From Helicoverpa zea (Eukaryota > Arthropoda > Insecta > Lepidoptera > Noctuidae), in assembly GCF_022581195.2 (NCBI RefSeq), contig NC_061459.1, positions 4,340,001 through 4,404,000 on the forward strand: DNA of 64,000 bases, in the 5' to 3' direction. This document shows, piece by piece, positions 1 to 13,300 of the stretch. Made by a program: the position numbers and the translations under genes. Below the pieces are notes generated by a model, which saw only the letters and a list, made by a program, of their open reading frames with translations, was not told where the DNA came from and did no database searches. Numbering within the stretch: position 1 is the stretch's first letter; every line of letters starts with the position of its first letter.

Positions 1-66
1 AAGAACGCGAGTCTCCTGTCCCAGGTGGCGTCGCTGCAGGCGCTGCTGGCCCGCGGCCGCAAGTGA
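1..66 (+). CDS. C-terminal end of an unidentified protein, possibly a leucine-zipper factor
   Basis: The window opens inside an open frame that reads 21 codons and stops with TGA at 64-66. The tail reads KNASLLSQVASLQALLARGR then K. Hydrophobic residues at positions 5, 9, 12 and 16 follow an a/d heptad spacing, so this could be the end of a coiled coil such as a bZIP leucine zipper. Codon use is GC-rich, unlike the AT-rich DNA that follows at once, which supports real coding sequence. The segment is too short to name a family. The bZIP reading is inference only. Confidence 0.6.
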   Translation, partial: KNASLLSQVASLQALLARGRK

Positions 67-2985
67 CGTCACCAGCCGCGTGACGTCACCGCCCCGCCGG
101 CCCGCAAGTAAGCGCTGTCCCGTAACGGAATCAATGTATATTTTGGATGTATTTACATTTACGTACACGAGTGTCCGGGGAAAGAACTGTCAGCGTTTGA
201 ATGGTTGCTCACTGTAATTGTTAGTAAATAGGTATTCTGTGGTGCTCGATCGCTATACCTACGTCGGTATACAAACTGTCAAGTGCCACACTAGATATTT
301 ATTTTATACAACTCTGAAACAGTTTTCGTTCGACGCGAGGGATGACTTGATAACAGGGAATTAGTACTGGGGTTTAGATAAGTATCGATAGTTATTTACG
401 CGTGTTGTTTGAAATCTCGTAATATATATTATTATAGCGCTGTAACGGCGATAATTAGTCTGTAAGTTTATTTTATGCGTGTTTTCATTGAAATGTGCAA
501 TTAGGTTAAGGATTTTATTGTTACCCAAAGCATACATTGTACTTGTGTGGGCTCTCCGTCGTAGAACACATCGCCGTGAACAGATCGCCGGTCTGCACGT
601 GGCCTAACAATGGTATTTGACACTAGATTAAACAATAGAGACTACTAAACTACTTAATATAGTTTGGGACATAGCATCGCCGATGTGTATGAGTGAGACG
701 GCGATGCGTTGTGTTATCGGAATCTTAGTAGCATAATAATGTAAGACGCGCAGTGTACCAGCGGCCGTCTTACCGATTTATATTGAATTCCATGAATTTG
801 CATTTATAGCGAAATGTGTATTGTCCTAGAGATTTTACCTTGTATTTAAGATAAAGTTAGTTATGTATCTAATAGTGGACCTATTTAAAACCGATTTGTG
901 TGACAATGTGTTTTCGGTTATGTCTAGTCTCTTGTAGAACCGTCGGGCCTCGTTCTGGAGGCCTCCATAGAAACATTAGCTGCGTTCTGAGTTCATACTG
1001 CGCTCTATATCGACAAGTACAAAATAATGGCATGCCTTCAACGGGAAAAACGTAACTAACTGTAATGAGCTAACTCATTTATTTACATGCAGTATTTTAA
1101 CTATAAGGGTTGCCTCACTATAAAAATGCGGATCGATGGACCAGAGAGAGAAAGAAAGAAAAACTCCAAGGTTTGTAAGCTTTTGTTTTTGTAGTTAGGT
1201 GCCTAAAAGCTTAATGAATAATCAATTTCAATAAATATATTCTAGCAGAATCTCCAGTAGTGAGTGCGTTGTATTTCGTGGTCTTGCCAACTCTGCCGTA
1301 GCTACAGCGTCCAGCGTGATAGTTCCATATAACAAGCTGCTAGTGATCTTTCTAACATTCTTTTTAAACTAAACATTCCATTTCTTAGTTATGAGTGACT
1401 TAAAGTGAGCTCGAGTACTTATTACTGCTAATTTGTAGACTTTAGCGCGGGAACACTGTAAACTTTTGTTTATGGATACGGATTAATGTATTTTATTGAC
1501 AGACTGCACATCAACCTACCTAAAACTGTCAAACTTCTTCAATACATTTTTAACCTTATCACAATAGTGGTAGGTTAATGTTCGGTTGGCAAAATTTGAT
1601 AGATACGGGTAGGTTGATCTGCTGGCGTCTGTAACCATCCATTTTTTGTGTCTGTGAACTCGAGTGTGGGTTAAGTTGCATTAAGCTCTTTGCTTTATTA
1701 AAAAGTTTCCAGTGCGCCTCGACATTTTATTTAACAAACTTGTAAACAAATAACACATTTTGATATTAAAAATGTGCTGTTATAAATTTTCGTTTGAATA
1801 ATTTATAAGACTAGCCAATCAATGTTAGCTTTTTCAAAATTTTAACGTCGTTTTATGTCATTTGTAGAAGGTGACGTTTATGCTTTTTAAATATCGAATA
1901 CGTAAAGGCAAAGACACAATTTTGAATGCCACGTTCTATCAGACGAATTTTGGCAGTATGAATGTGTTTTCGCCATTAAAAGTGTTCGATATTCAAAAAA
2001 TTGAATTCTACAAAATATAAAAAGAAATCGACAAAATTGTAAATAAACCATAATCAAAGCTATATTTACTAGAATGCCTGTATATAGGTAATATCATTGT
2101 TTCGTATTAATATTTCACTGTTTGTGCAATTAATTTGTTCTCTATATATCTTATACACTCGTAAATGTTCTTCCTATTTTAGTCATATAAGAAAATGTTC
2201 TATTTATATACTTAGCGCTGAATTAATATATCGACATATAGCCCTGGCTTCTCAGGGAACGTTTTAAAGAATTGAGATATATTTTAAGAGATTTTTTCTA
2301 AGGAAATTTTAGATATATATAAACACTGTTTTACACGTCTTTATCACTATACAAGTTAGGTCTCTAGATAAAGTATCGTACTAACGGTCATACATACAAG
2401 TTTATTATTGAAACTGCAAGTGTGCCTGCATATCCAGCAGTGCTCTAATGGTATAAACATCGATAGTAAAGTATCCTTTATAGAAAATATTATTATTTAA
2501 ATATATGAAATATCCAATTCCTAATATGGCATTTACCGTCTGCAAAAGTGATTTTATAGGAATTATGATGAATTTACTGATTTTAGTAATATATTTAACT
2601 TATAATGGAATTAATATTTATGTGAGAGAGGTGCGCCTGCGCCTGGCTTATTATGACATAATAACTTGTAATGTAAACGAAATGCCAAACATACTATTAT
2701 ATGTTAGTATGCACATACATATTTTGGGTGACAATGTTACGATTCATTCGAGGTTTGCATGTGTGCGTGAGTCTGATCTCCGATGGATCGTAATCCGTGC
2801 GAGCCCCTAGAGGGGCCGAACGTATCTTGTTATTCATTATAAAGTAATTTTATTTGATAGTTTTATTTGTTAAAACTACGTTACCTTGAGTCATGATTTG
2901 TTGAATCGTTTGTTTTATTATTATTTTTCAATGACATTGCGGATTTTACTGTCACCCTTCTAATAAAACGTCAAATATTGTAATA
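67..2985 (+). other. Long 3' UTR of the gene ending at 66
   Basis: This AT-rich stretch has no convincing coding exon. Candidate polyadenylation signals AATAAA lie at 1230-1235 and at 2962-2967, the latter being the last one before the opposite-strand HGSNAT transcript. A Pumilio-type TGTAAATA word occurs near 2038. The 101-codon open frame at 2505-2810 shows no family motif and sits inside the presumed UTR. The UTR length is inferred from signals only; a shorter form ending near 1255 is equally possible. Confidence 0.4.
2962..2967 (+). terminator. Distal polyadenylation signal AATAAA
   Basis: This is a canonical hexamer followed by T-rich sequence. It faces the minus-strand HGSNAT 3' end, which has a possible minus-strand signal (TTTATT on plus) at 3160-3165, so the two transcripts appear to end about 170 bp apart. 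Confidence 0.4.
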
Positions 2986-3159
2986 TCAATTGTTTCTTTT
3001 ATAAAACCTCTTGACAACATCCTAACTTTGTCCCATACCTACACTACTACCAACATTTCCTCTGCTTACATTTTTTTTTTAAACCTGGAATCACCCATCT
3101 TGAGTACCTAATAGTATAGAGGTAGATAACATTAAAGAAAGATTCATTGTCGGTGATCC

Positions 3160-4338
3160 TTTATTTTACTTATCAAGCTTACCATATATTCGCTCTCACA
3201 TACAAATCCGTAGACAAATCTTAAAATAAGCAATTAAGACTAGACTTTTATATAATTAGTACATACAATAAAGTGAAAACCAAAAGATTACATTGAGAGC
3301 TATTGGAGCACCTATGGTTTTTCTACCGCTCAGTCTTGGTTCATATCTACACTAAACTATCCTAAATACGTATTAAATTATAATAACTATCGTAAAGAAT
3401 ATCAATAAAACATAAACTATACATCATTAAATCTAGCCTTACACAGAACTATCATTGCCTTAAAAAAAAATATGTATGCATTAATCGCTCAATTTTGACG
3501 AACTAGTGAAGACATAAAATGCATAACAAGAAATGCAACAAAAGAAAAGGAGATGGCCAAATTTTCATAGTAAAAAAACCCAGAATCGACAGCAATGAAA
3601 TGCTTACCAATAGGTTCATTATGATAGACCTTTGATGGTGCCAAAAACTCCAGCCTGAAATCCATGGGGTATAGGAGCTATATCATATTTTCACAAAAAT
3701 AGGTCGTTGAATTTATATTGATTTTAAAGATCATTTACATCAAGGAACATAAAAAAAAATCTATGGACACTAAGATTATACTAGCCAACAGTAATATCCC
3801 CATAGTTACTGAGATTGCCTGGTGATTAAAAGGTTTTATATTTAACCACTCCAAACACGAAAGCACCGACCTTACATACTTGGAGAGGTTTCGCAGTTAT
3901 ATGCAACCTTCACAACTGGCTATGAAACGTCTTTTTAAAAATTGTCTTTGAAAATCGCGCCATGTGACATTGTCAAATGTAACAAATGACTTAGCGATGC
4001 AAAACGGTCCAATCATGAGTCTGCATTCAACTTCTAATGAACATGAAACAGTAAAAGTAAACTTTTCTGTGAACTAAAATCATGATCGAAAAAACGTTAT
4101 AAAAAGAGAATCCCATGGTTTTTAGATGATATGAAATACTTTTTTTAATCCTTACATTATACTGAATCCAATCGTACATATGAAGTTTCTGTCGACTCTG
4201 GGTGTTTTTTTGGCCATCTCCTTTGTTCAAGTACACTAAAGTACAAACAAAGCAGTTCAATAAAAAAAACCACTCAACTTTACAATTTGTGAAGGAGACT
4301 TAATAAAAATCAATTCCATATAACATTTAACAGTATCC
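3160..4338 (-). other. Putative HGSNAT 3' UTR
   Basis: This AT-rich sequence follows the HGSNAT stop and has no supported exon. A minus-strand AATAAA (TTTATT at 3160-3165 on plus) is the most distal candidate end before the convergent neighbour. Confidence 0.35.
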
Positions 4339-7300
4339 TCAAAGAGAGATGAAAACTTTCTTCTTAGCCATAACATGAGCGATGATGACCCATAGGGCTG
4401 TTCCCCAAACCGCTTCCACAAGGCTGATAGCATGAGTCCTCATGTCTGGAACTCTCCAATGGAAGGGGAACAGATGGGCGCAGACAGAATGGCCGACGTA
4501 CAAGGCGATGGCGTTCAACCCTGGGGCCCTGAAGGGACCTCCTCCCCAGATCCTCCAAGCGTCTGTTAGGGTGTAGCAGAAGCAGAGCAGTATGAGGCAG
4601 CATGCTGATGTTACGAGGACAAATGACATTGACCTGAAAGATAAGTAAGTAGATGTAAATTAAAACAGCTATACAACCCTAGTCTTTACGTTCTAAAATC
4701 TTGATACCAAATCTAAATCTAGCAAAAAAAGTTTTAAAACCGAAGGGTTGAGCTGAACTATAGATGATTAGGTTCAGACAGACCAGTACTTTGAGTGCTA
4801 AATTAAAGTCAGAGTTTGCTAAATAGGTACAGCCGTTTATTCAATCCCCACTTAAGGGCCAAAGCAAGAAGTTCTTAATTTAGCTGCTAAACTCTTTAAA
4901 AGATAAACATACCAAAGATTCTTATTGATGGGCACAACTCCATGCTCCCTAGAGAAGCCAGCGAGTAGGGCCCCAGCGAGCGCGAACACCAGTGCCCACG
5001 CGAGCCAGCGAGATATGCGCGCCTTGTGTGACCGTTGTAGGAGAACCGTTGCTCCTGCTTGCACGCCTAGTAGTGCTTGCACCGCCGATGTTAAACAACC
5101 TGTAAACAAATAAATAAATTATAGTTCGGCCATTCAGAGAATGCGTTCCTGACACGTCGCGATTGAACTGACGACGTAACTTTGCAATGGCGTTGCAGTT
5201 ACGATAAAAATATTTTTGCTGGTTGTTTACCGTTTTAACAATTGAGGAGCATTAAAACAACATTATTATATCAATAATCAATGAATGTTATTACGTCGTC
5301 AGTTCAATCGCGACGTGTCAGGAACGCATTCTCTGAATGGCCGAACTATAACCTCCTGCAAAGCAGTCCGGCAGTCGCTCTTTGTAAAACACTGGTACTC
5401 AGCTGCATCCGGTTAGACTGGAAGCCGACCCCAACATAGTTGGGAAAAAGACTCGGAAGACGATGAGGTAACATCAAAGTGAAATTATTTGGACTGCCTA
5501 GTAAGCTCATATCTGAAGTTACCTGTACAATAGGACGAACATCATTATTATCATCCTGTCCTTACCCCAATTTTATTTTATATAGACCGTAATAAAAAAT
5601 CTTTCATTTGAGCCTTGTAAGGAAAATCGTAACTTTATAACTGACCTCCAAAACGAGGAGGTTCTCAATTAATTTCAAGCAAAAGACAATATAAAAATAT
5701 GGAATTTCATAAAAAAAAAACAGTTTAAACGCTCAACAAGAAGTTATAGTCTGGTAGGGCAAAGCCTTTCGCTGAGAATTGAGAATGACATTGAACAACA
5801 AGGTATGGACTGCAAAATAATCCAGTTACGTAATAAACTCCACTTACCAAGAAGTCCCTCAGGGTCCGTAGCTACTCCTCCATACACACGACGTGCATCA
5901 CTATGCTGGAACAGATGCGATTCCCCCAACACTAGCCGGTCGATGTACGCAGCCGCCCCACCACTGCAATTCTTTGCCACCCAGTCGTCGTGTAAGCCAC
6001 CGGGTCCTAAGTAACCCCTGGAAACGGTGATAATGGTAAAGTGCAAACAAATTTTAACACAGCGAGTTAGCAATTGAAATTGAATCGGAAATGATGCGGA
6101 TATTTTAAAAGAGACGAAGGATTAATGACCTACGTAGCAAAAATACGGAATATGTAGGTATCTGATTTAATTCTATAACTGACATAAGAATCAACAAAAT
6201 ATGTATAAACGTTTGTCCTCATCTAAATAATTACTTAGGTCCTCATTTCACAATTGTTTTCAAACTAAAGCTTTGTGTTTTCTACTCACATTGGGCATTC
6301 AGGATCGTGAACCACAAACGTGATGACGCTATGGGTAGCCACGAGGATCGCTGCCAGCACCCAGCACCACACACACGACAGTACATCTTTCAGGGCCTGG
6401 CCGCAAGCACCCTGGAAATATATACATACAGCATACGTGATACGAAATGTCCCTAAGTATGGCCACCTAAGTTCACTGTTAACATGTAAACATCCATTAT
6501 ACGAAAAACAATCGTTTTTTTTTAACTCTGTGTGTGATAATCCGAGTAAACAGTGGTTTTGAGAAAACTGACGTCTATGTGGTCGGTGAACTTGGGTCTG
6601 ATAAAGCAGTATGCAACCTCATTTTTTGACTCGAAAACTGCGCCTGATCATATAGGGTAATAAGTTTACAGCCATCATCTGGCAACTCTGGGATGCTAAT
6701 GAGGTAACCCAAAATCATCCCGATTTGAAACAATAGCTTAAGATCTTAATACTTATGAACCATCTGCTGTCAACACTACAATTATGTACCCTACTTATTT
6801 TATGGACCTCGGTCTGCAATAAAGTTATTATTATATTATTTTTGTATGTCTCTACCAGACCTCGGGACTATAGAGTTCCGGATTTTTGGGAGGCGAACGT
6901 GGGGCCGAAGCCAACACGCTGAAGCCCTTTTGAGACAACTTTAATGAAATGGTGACACAAAACCGACGATTATCCCTGTATACACTATAGAAATGTACCC
7001 AAGGACAATTAATCCCCGGTTCTGTGCTAAACTATTGCTAACTATGGATGAAAACTACTTGGGCTATTGTGATGGGATGCTAGTGGACTAGGAATGGGGA
7101 AACTACGGGAACTATGGCACCTGCCGATAACAATGTAATAAATACACGTAAAAATGGCAGGTGGAGACTCGCCAACTCACTTACTGGGCCCCCGGGAATC
7201 AGTCGCTAAATCGCAACAAGGGGGCAACAGGTACATGAGCGGCTGAAGGGTGAGGATACCTCGGCGGACTTTAAACGCAGATCACGCGCTCCCTGTGGGT

Positions 7301-10300
7301 CCAGAATCACCGGCCCACTCGCCACTTACCACGAGGCACCTACCCTCCGAGCGGGCTGCTAACCCTACTCTAGCGACTCCACTCTGACCGGCCGGTGAAG
7401 GCAAGCCAAGAGGCGGGAGACCTATCCCCCGTCATGCTTCACTCCGGCAAGCCGGAGATGGGGGACAGTATACTCTCCCTGGAGCACTCGGATATATGAG
7501 ATATCGGACGGGGAGTAGCGCCCCGCGGGGCGCTACTCCCCGTCATCCGCCTCAGATGCCCTGCGGGGCTTATATTATTATAAATGTATGTCTCTTCCAG
7601 ACCTCGGGACTATAGAGTCCCGGATTTTTGGGAGGCGAACGTGGGGCCGAAGCCAACACGCTGAAGCCCTTTTGAGACAACTTTAGTGAAATGGTGTCAC
7701 AAAACCGACGATTATCCCTGTATACACTATAGAAATGTACCCAAGGACAATCCCCGGTTCTGTGCTAAACTATTGCTAACTATGGATGAAAACTTTATTA
7801 TTTTACTTATACTAAAATAATATTCATCAGTCTGCGATTATTAATAAACGTAATACGTAGGTATACAACATTTTGGTATGCCGTACATAGTACCTAGACA
7901 TAATTGCTTATTAAGCTTATAAATTTGTGTCTGCATAAACTGAAGGTGAACGGCTTTCATCGATCTAATTAAAGCCACACGTTTGGAGTTATTTTAAAGT
8001 TTTCCTTATTCTGTACCTACACGAGACACAATAGACTCATACAATTACCTATACACATACATATTTCCAGGATATTTTTCTAAATAAAGTTATCCATATT
8101 AAGTATACATTGCTATCCAATAATCAAATTGGATCCCGATTCTCAAACAAGTATGATTATCCAAAATAAGTATGTATCAGAATTTACACCAAGTTACTTA
8201 TTTTGTGACAAAATTGCGATTATTGCTAGGCGGTGCAAAAAAAAATACTTATGAAGATAGGTAGTTGGAAGGAACGTAAATTATTTTAACAATTTCCTCT
8301 CTATAAATAGGTAAGCAAGTCACCAGAAAACCAAAACCCAGAAAAAAAAGCTAAAAACACATCAACAAGATCTTACACTCACCCGCGGAGGCGTATAATA
8401 TTTCGGGGCGGTGAGCGCGTAGAATCCGGCTGCGATGAGGTAGGATACTGCCAACCGCTGAAGCACGCCGAAGATACGTAGTTCATGTAACATGTTGGAG
8501 CCGTAGATCGTGTTCAACGACATCCCTATCAGGAACATCATGATTGAACGCTGGAAACAAAAGAAAATCGCATGGTTACAGTACATATTTTTGAATACGG
8601 ACTACTCTACGGTTCTTTTTGGTCATATGAAACTAAGACCAAAATTGCGAAATTGGCTTAAAGTGTAACACATCTTTATGTAATCTATTATTGTGGGTTA
8701 GCAGCGGTGAGGGAGTGTCAGACTCTTACTGACTAAAAACCGTCGTGTTCCGTCGTAGGCAAAGCCTAAAACATACAATGTTGTTGTGTATGTTGTACAT
8801 AAAAGTATGTACCAGAGCCGTGATAACTCTTTCGAACAATCCCGCAGCCCATCTTTATGTGACCTGGTTGTGTTTTTCATTAACAACAATTTAAAGAATG
8901 TAAGGAGATTCCTCAGGCTTCTGCGAACTCTAAAGGAGTTGTGCAAACAAACATGAACCTTTTTGCCGCCTAGTGGTTTGCGGTTGATCGTAAGTGCAAT
9001 ATTCAACAGTGCCTTAATAACAACGAAATTATCATTAAATAAACTTCCATCAATACTTTGGAATTTAACATTCCATAGAGTACCTACGTGTTATTTGTAA
9101 AATCAAATATTACTAAATCTGTTTCTGGCATTTATGACTTAATACAATAGAAGTTCATAGGTGTTCATTTTGAGAGACAAAGTGACAAATACAGCGTTTG
9201 CAATAATATCGGCAAGCTTGAGAAATACGACATCTATAAAATTCTGAACAACAAACTGTCTTCATTCTGTACTGAGTAATATCCTTGCTTAACCGACCAT
9301 CCAATCTCTTTGAGACCTGTTCACCTTTGCAACTACCAAATAAAGCAAAAGAGACTTTAAATGAATATAAGAAATCTGAACTTTTTGGAGTGCAAGAATC
9401 TATTGTAATCACGAATTCAAAAAAGTCCACTTAATTTTTTGCATTTAATTTAGAGTGCATTCAACAAAAGTAGTGCAGTTAACAATAAAGTGATAACGAA
9501 GAATGTAAAAAAATGGAATTCTATGTTTTTCTCAATGTCGATTGTATAAGACTTGCGTAAACCTCTTGAGAAAAGCCACTCTTGAAACTAATCGTGTAGG
9601 TAACACAGCATTTAGATAAATGACGATCGCATTGTGATCATAGCTTACAACAATGACAGACGATGTATGCATATCTCAAATATTGCTAAACATTTGCATA
9701 AAATCTTTTAGAAATACTTAATCTTTATTTAGGTTTTCAGCAAGTTAAGTTTTTGGGAAACATACATTGTTGAACAAAATGTAGCGTTAAATGCACTTTA
9801 CTTTGCAATAATACTGAATCGTTACATTCTTAGAAATCCAAAACCTCTCCACGAAACAGTATAATGTTTTCATGTCAACAATGATAGTTTGTTAGAGCTA
9901 CTACAAATGCATTCGCCAAACGGAACAAAAAATAACATCTAACTGCTTACTAATATGCGCACGATCAATTCTAACCAGAGCGCATGAAGAAAACTAACCT
10001 ACTTACAGACCAAACGATTAATGGCCATAGAAGATGCCATGACAATTATTTCTGTGAAGTGGTCACATCTGCCGAATAAAATACATTAACTAAATGCACC
10101 AATCACACGACGATTGTTCTAAACGAATTGTAACAGCCTCCTCTAATCGAAACCAGGCCGTGTCCGTTACTGGGTCACTATATCGAACAACTAACGATAC
10201 TTTCAATATAACTCATAGTGTTCCCGTTACTTACACACATGCGATATACATCGAAGGTAATGATGACGCACTCGAGAAAAATAAACGAGTTAAAGAAGAT

Positions 10301-13300
10301 ATGGATGGTGTGGACAGCGATCTTGTAGATTGAGGCGGAGAGAGCTATCTGGATGTTATCACGCAAACAGAATTTCCAATGAAATATGTAGCAAAAAGCG
10401 GACTTAGCATTAGTGGCCGGCGCACTGATGTGGTGCCCGTATGCATTGGAGATCTGATCAAGGTACACAATGAGACAAAATGCGGAAGTCTGGGTGATGC
10501 AACGAAAGTGAACGGATCGCGTGCGGTGAATACAAATATCTGTGTCTATTGAGGAGCACATTAATCAGTTATTACGATTAAGTGTGAGATAATTTTCAGT
10601 TCCCTGGTAATTGGAACAGGTAGCAAAGATGTACTTATGATGTTGTTGCCCTGTTGAACAATCGCACTGAGTTTGTTTTGATGACATTATCTAGAGCTAC
10701 TATTATGAACATTGTTTCGACCAAAGTACATAACAATACAGATGTTTGTAATTAAAAAAGAACTCGTAACAAGCGGGGTCTTACATGTTGACCTGATCAG
10801 AGTACCTATACTTGCCTATCCTAATCTAGTATTTGCATCACAATGCAAGTATGGCTTTCACAAGAAACCGATGCGACCTCATGGCCGAAGATTACATACA
10901 TAAACTATCCTTTGAATACATACTCAATAGTAAGTCACCTACTCTCTTTTGTTCCAGATTTCACTCATGGAATAAACAATGACTTATTTTCTAAATTTCT
11001 AACTAGGTGTGTACTTATCTGAGTGTCATTGGAGCAATTACTAATATCAGGAGATCTATACCGGTTCTTACGGGTGAACCAACTTCTCACGTAAATGCAC
11101 AAGTCGCTTTGGTCGTAAATAATATTATTACTACACTAACAGATAGATCTTTTTTTCGTCACGCAACCACGACCTGTGAGGAAAGAAAGACTGGTCCGGG
11201 AACGGGTTTTTTACATGTACACAACTTGACTTTTTATTCATATTTTAATTTAGCATCCTCGAGATAACCAGATAGCATTCAACAGGCGCGCACGCATCGG
11301 TCTGCAAAACGTTTACATAACAAGACTGGTTCTATAGGCTGACCTTAAGCACCCCTTTCACAGTTAGTCTACAGAGTACAGACTGCTTACGTAAGCTCAC
11401 TGTTACAAGTGTTACACCACACCATTATTAAATAAAGCATGTTATAATAAAACAATGAGAATGTTCTTTAACCTTTTTTGGAATACAATCATTTCAAAAT
11501 AACTCAACAACTTCTGACAATGTTATTGTACTTGGTTATGAAAGTTGTAGTGAAGATCATGCGATGTAAATAATAGGTGATTATGTTGATACGTCTGGCA
11601 CCTGTCAGCATAAACTACCTCGCTGACAAGCATAAATTTTGCTGTTATGAGAGCGAAAAAGTTTTTTTAAGAATCGTTTTATCTCAGATCTCTTTACCAA
11701 AAGCGTCTAAACTCTTATTAGGATCCTAACATTTTATTTCTGTCAACAGATTGTCTATCCAGAGGTTAATAGCCTTGCTTTAGCTTTAAAGTACCGTCAT
11801 TCTTGCACCTATCTCCAAATGTAAAAAAAGTAATAATAACTCACCCTAACAATTTGTAGAACAATCTTCCACCTCGGTACTCCCTTTGCAAAGGAGCTCT
11901 TCACAGACAAGGGGATGCAAACACCCATGATCCAGAGGAAGGCAGGGAAAACCAGGTCTCCAGCCACTAAGCCGTTCCACGTCGCGTGTTCCAACCACCA
12001 GTAGCCACCAGCACCGTCGTTCACGAAGATCATGAAGACTATAGCCATCCTGAACAAAAATAGATCTTTAGTTAGGGTGTTGATATAGAAACGAGAAATT
12101 TGCAAAAAATATTAGCTAATTTCGCAATAACCTGGTCTACCTGGTGTGTATTTAATAGCTCTCTTAAATACTTGAAATGACTCAAAACTAAATAAAGCGT
12201 CATCTAGAACAGAAAAACGTGTGAATAGCCCTGTTCACACGCATATCTGGGCGTGCTAGATTTGAAATAAAATAGCTGTAGAGGCTTTTACTTTTGCAAA
12301 TCATCGCTACTATAGTTCGGCCATTCAGAGAATGCGTTCCTGACACGTCGCGATTGAACTGACGACGTAATAACATTCATTGATTATTGATATAATAATG
12401 TTGTTTTAATGCTCCTCAATTGTTAAAACGGTAAACAACCAGCAAAAATATTTTTATCGTAACTGCAACGCCATTGCAAAGTTACGTCGTCAGTTCAATC
12501 GCGACGTGTCAGGAACGCATTCTCTGAATGGCCGAACTATAAGATAGAAACTTTTGTTTTACAAATCCAGTTAGTATTTAACCTTATATGGTCATTTTCA
12601 TCATCTTTCAAGTCAAGTAACGGTTATTTTTGTCAGCCATAAAGAAACAAATGAATTGTTGCTTTACTATCTTCATCTTACTTACTGGATCGTTGTCTAT
12701 AGCAAAAGTCTCAAACACATTTTGCAAAGTTAACCATATCTCCATCTCCATTCCTACGTTATAAGACCTACATATAAGCCAATGCAAATGATCAATTAAC
12801 CTTATTGCAATCGTCACTTACCCTCTAAACGTATCCAGTGCTCGTAACCTCTGCTGTATTGCCAGTTCCTTGTCTCCATACCTCAGCTTACCGGTCCTCC
12901 TCACTCTTGACATGATCAGCTTGATGATGCCGTATAGCACCCATATTGCCAGCAGTACTCCCAGCATCAACAGTAGAGCTGGTGAAAGAAAATATGAGCT
13001 TAAGTTACTGGTCTCACAATAGTTGTTTAGTTGAAGAAAACATTTGTATGTTTTTTTTTTGTTATTGGTTTTGTTGAAAATTAAATTCATTTTCGGCAAT
13101 TCAATTTCGGCAATATTCGGTATTGAAACAAAACTTTTAATCAAACATTTATGACTGTGTCAAGATATCATCATCTTCTAAAACGAGACGGATCTCGCGA
13201 AATTAAATATGTCATATTGTTTATCTCAAGGTGTTGCATTCTTAGCTATCCTATCACCTACATATTTATAGTAGTATATTTATTACTCATAATCTTTTCA

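Noticed and set aside
2505..2810. 101-codon plus frame
   Set aside because: It lies in the presumed 3' UTR, has no motif, and amino-acid composition matches AT-rich noncoding DNA.
4949..5155. 68-codon minus frame beginning MSGTHSLNGRT
   Set aside because: The start is in MITE copy 1 and the rest is out of frame with the HGSNAT exon.
10094..10561. Overlapping 79- and 127-codon frames in an HGSNAT intron
   Set aside because: They overlap on opposite strands, lack motifs and splice partners, and look like chance frames.
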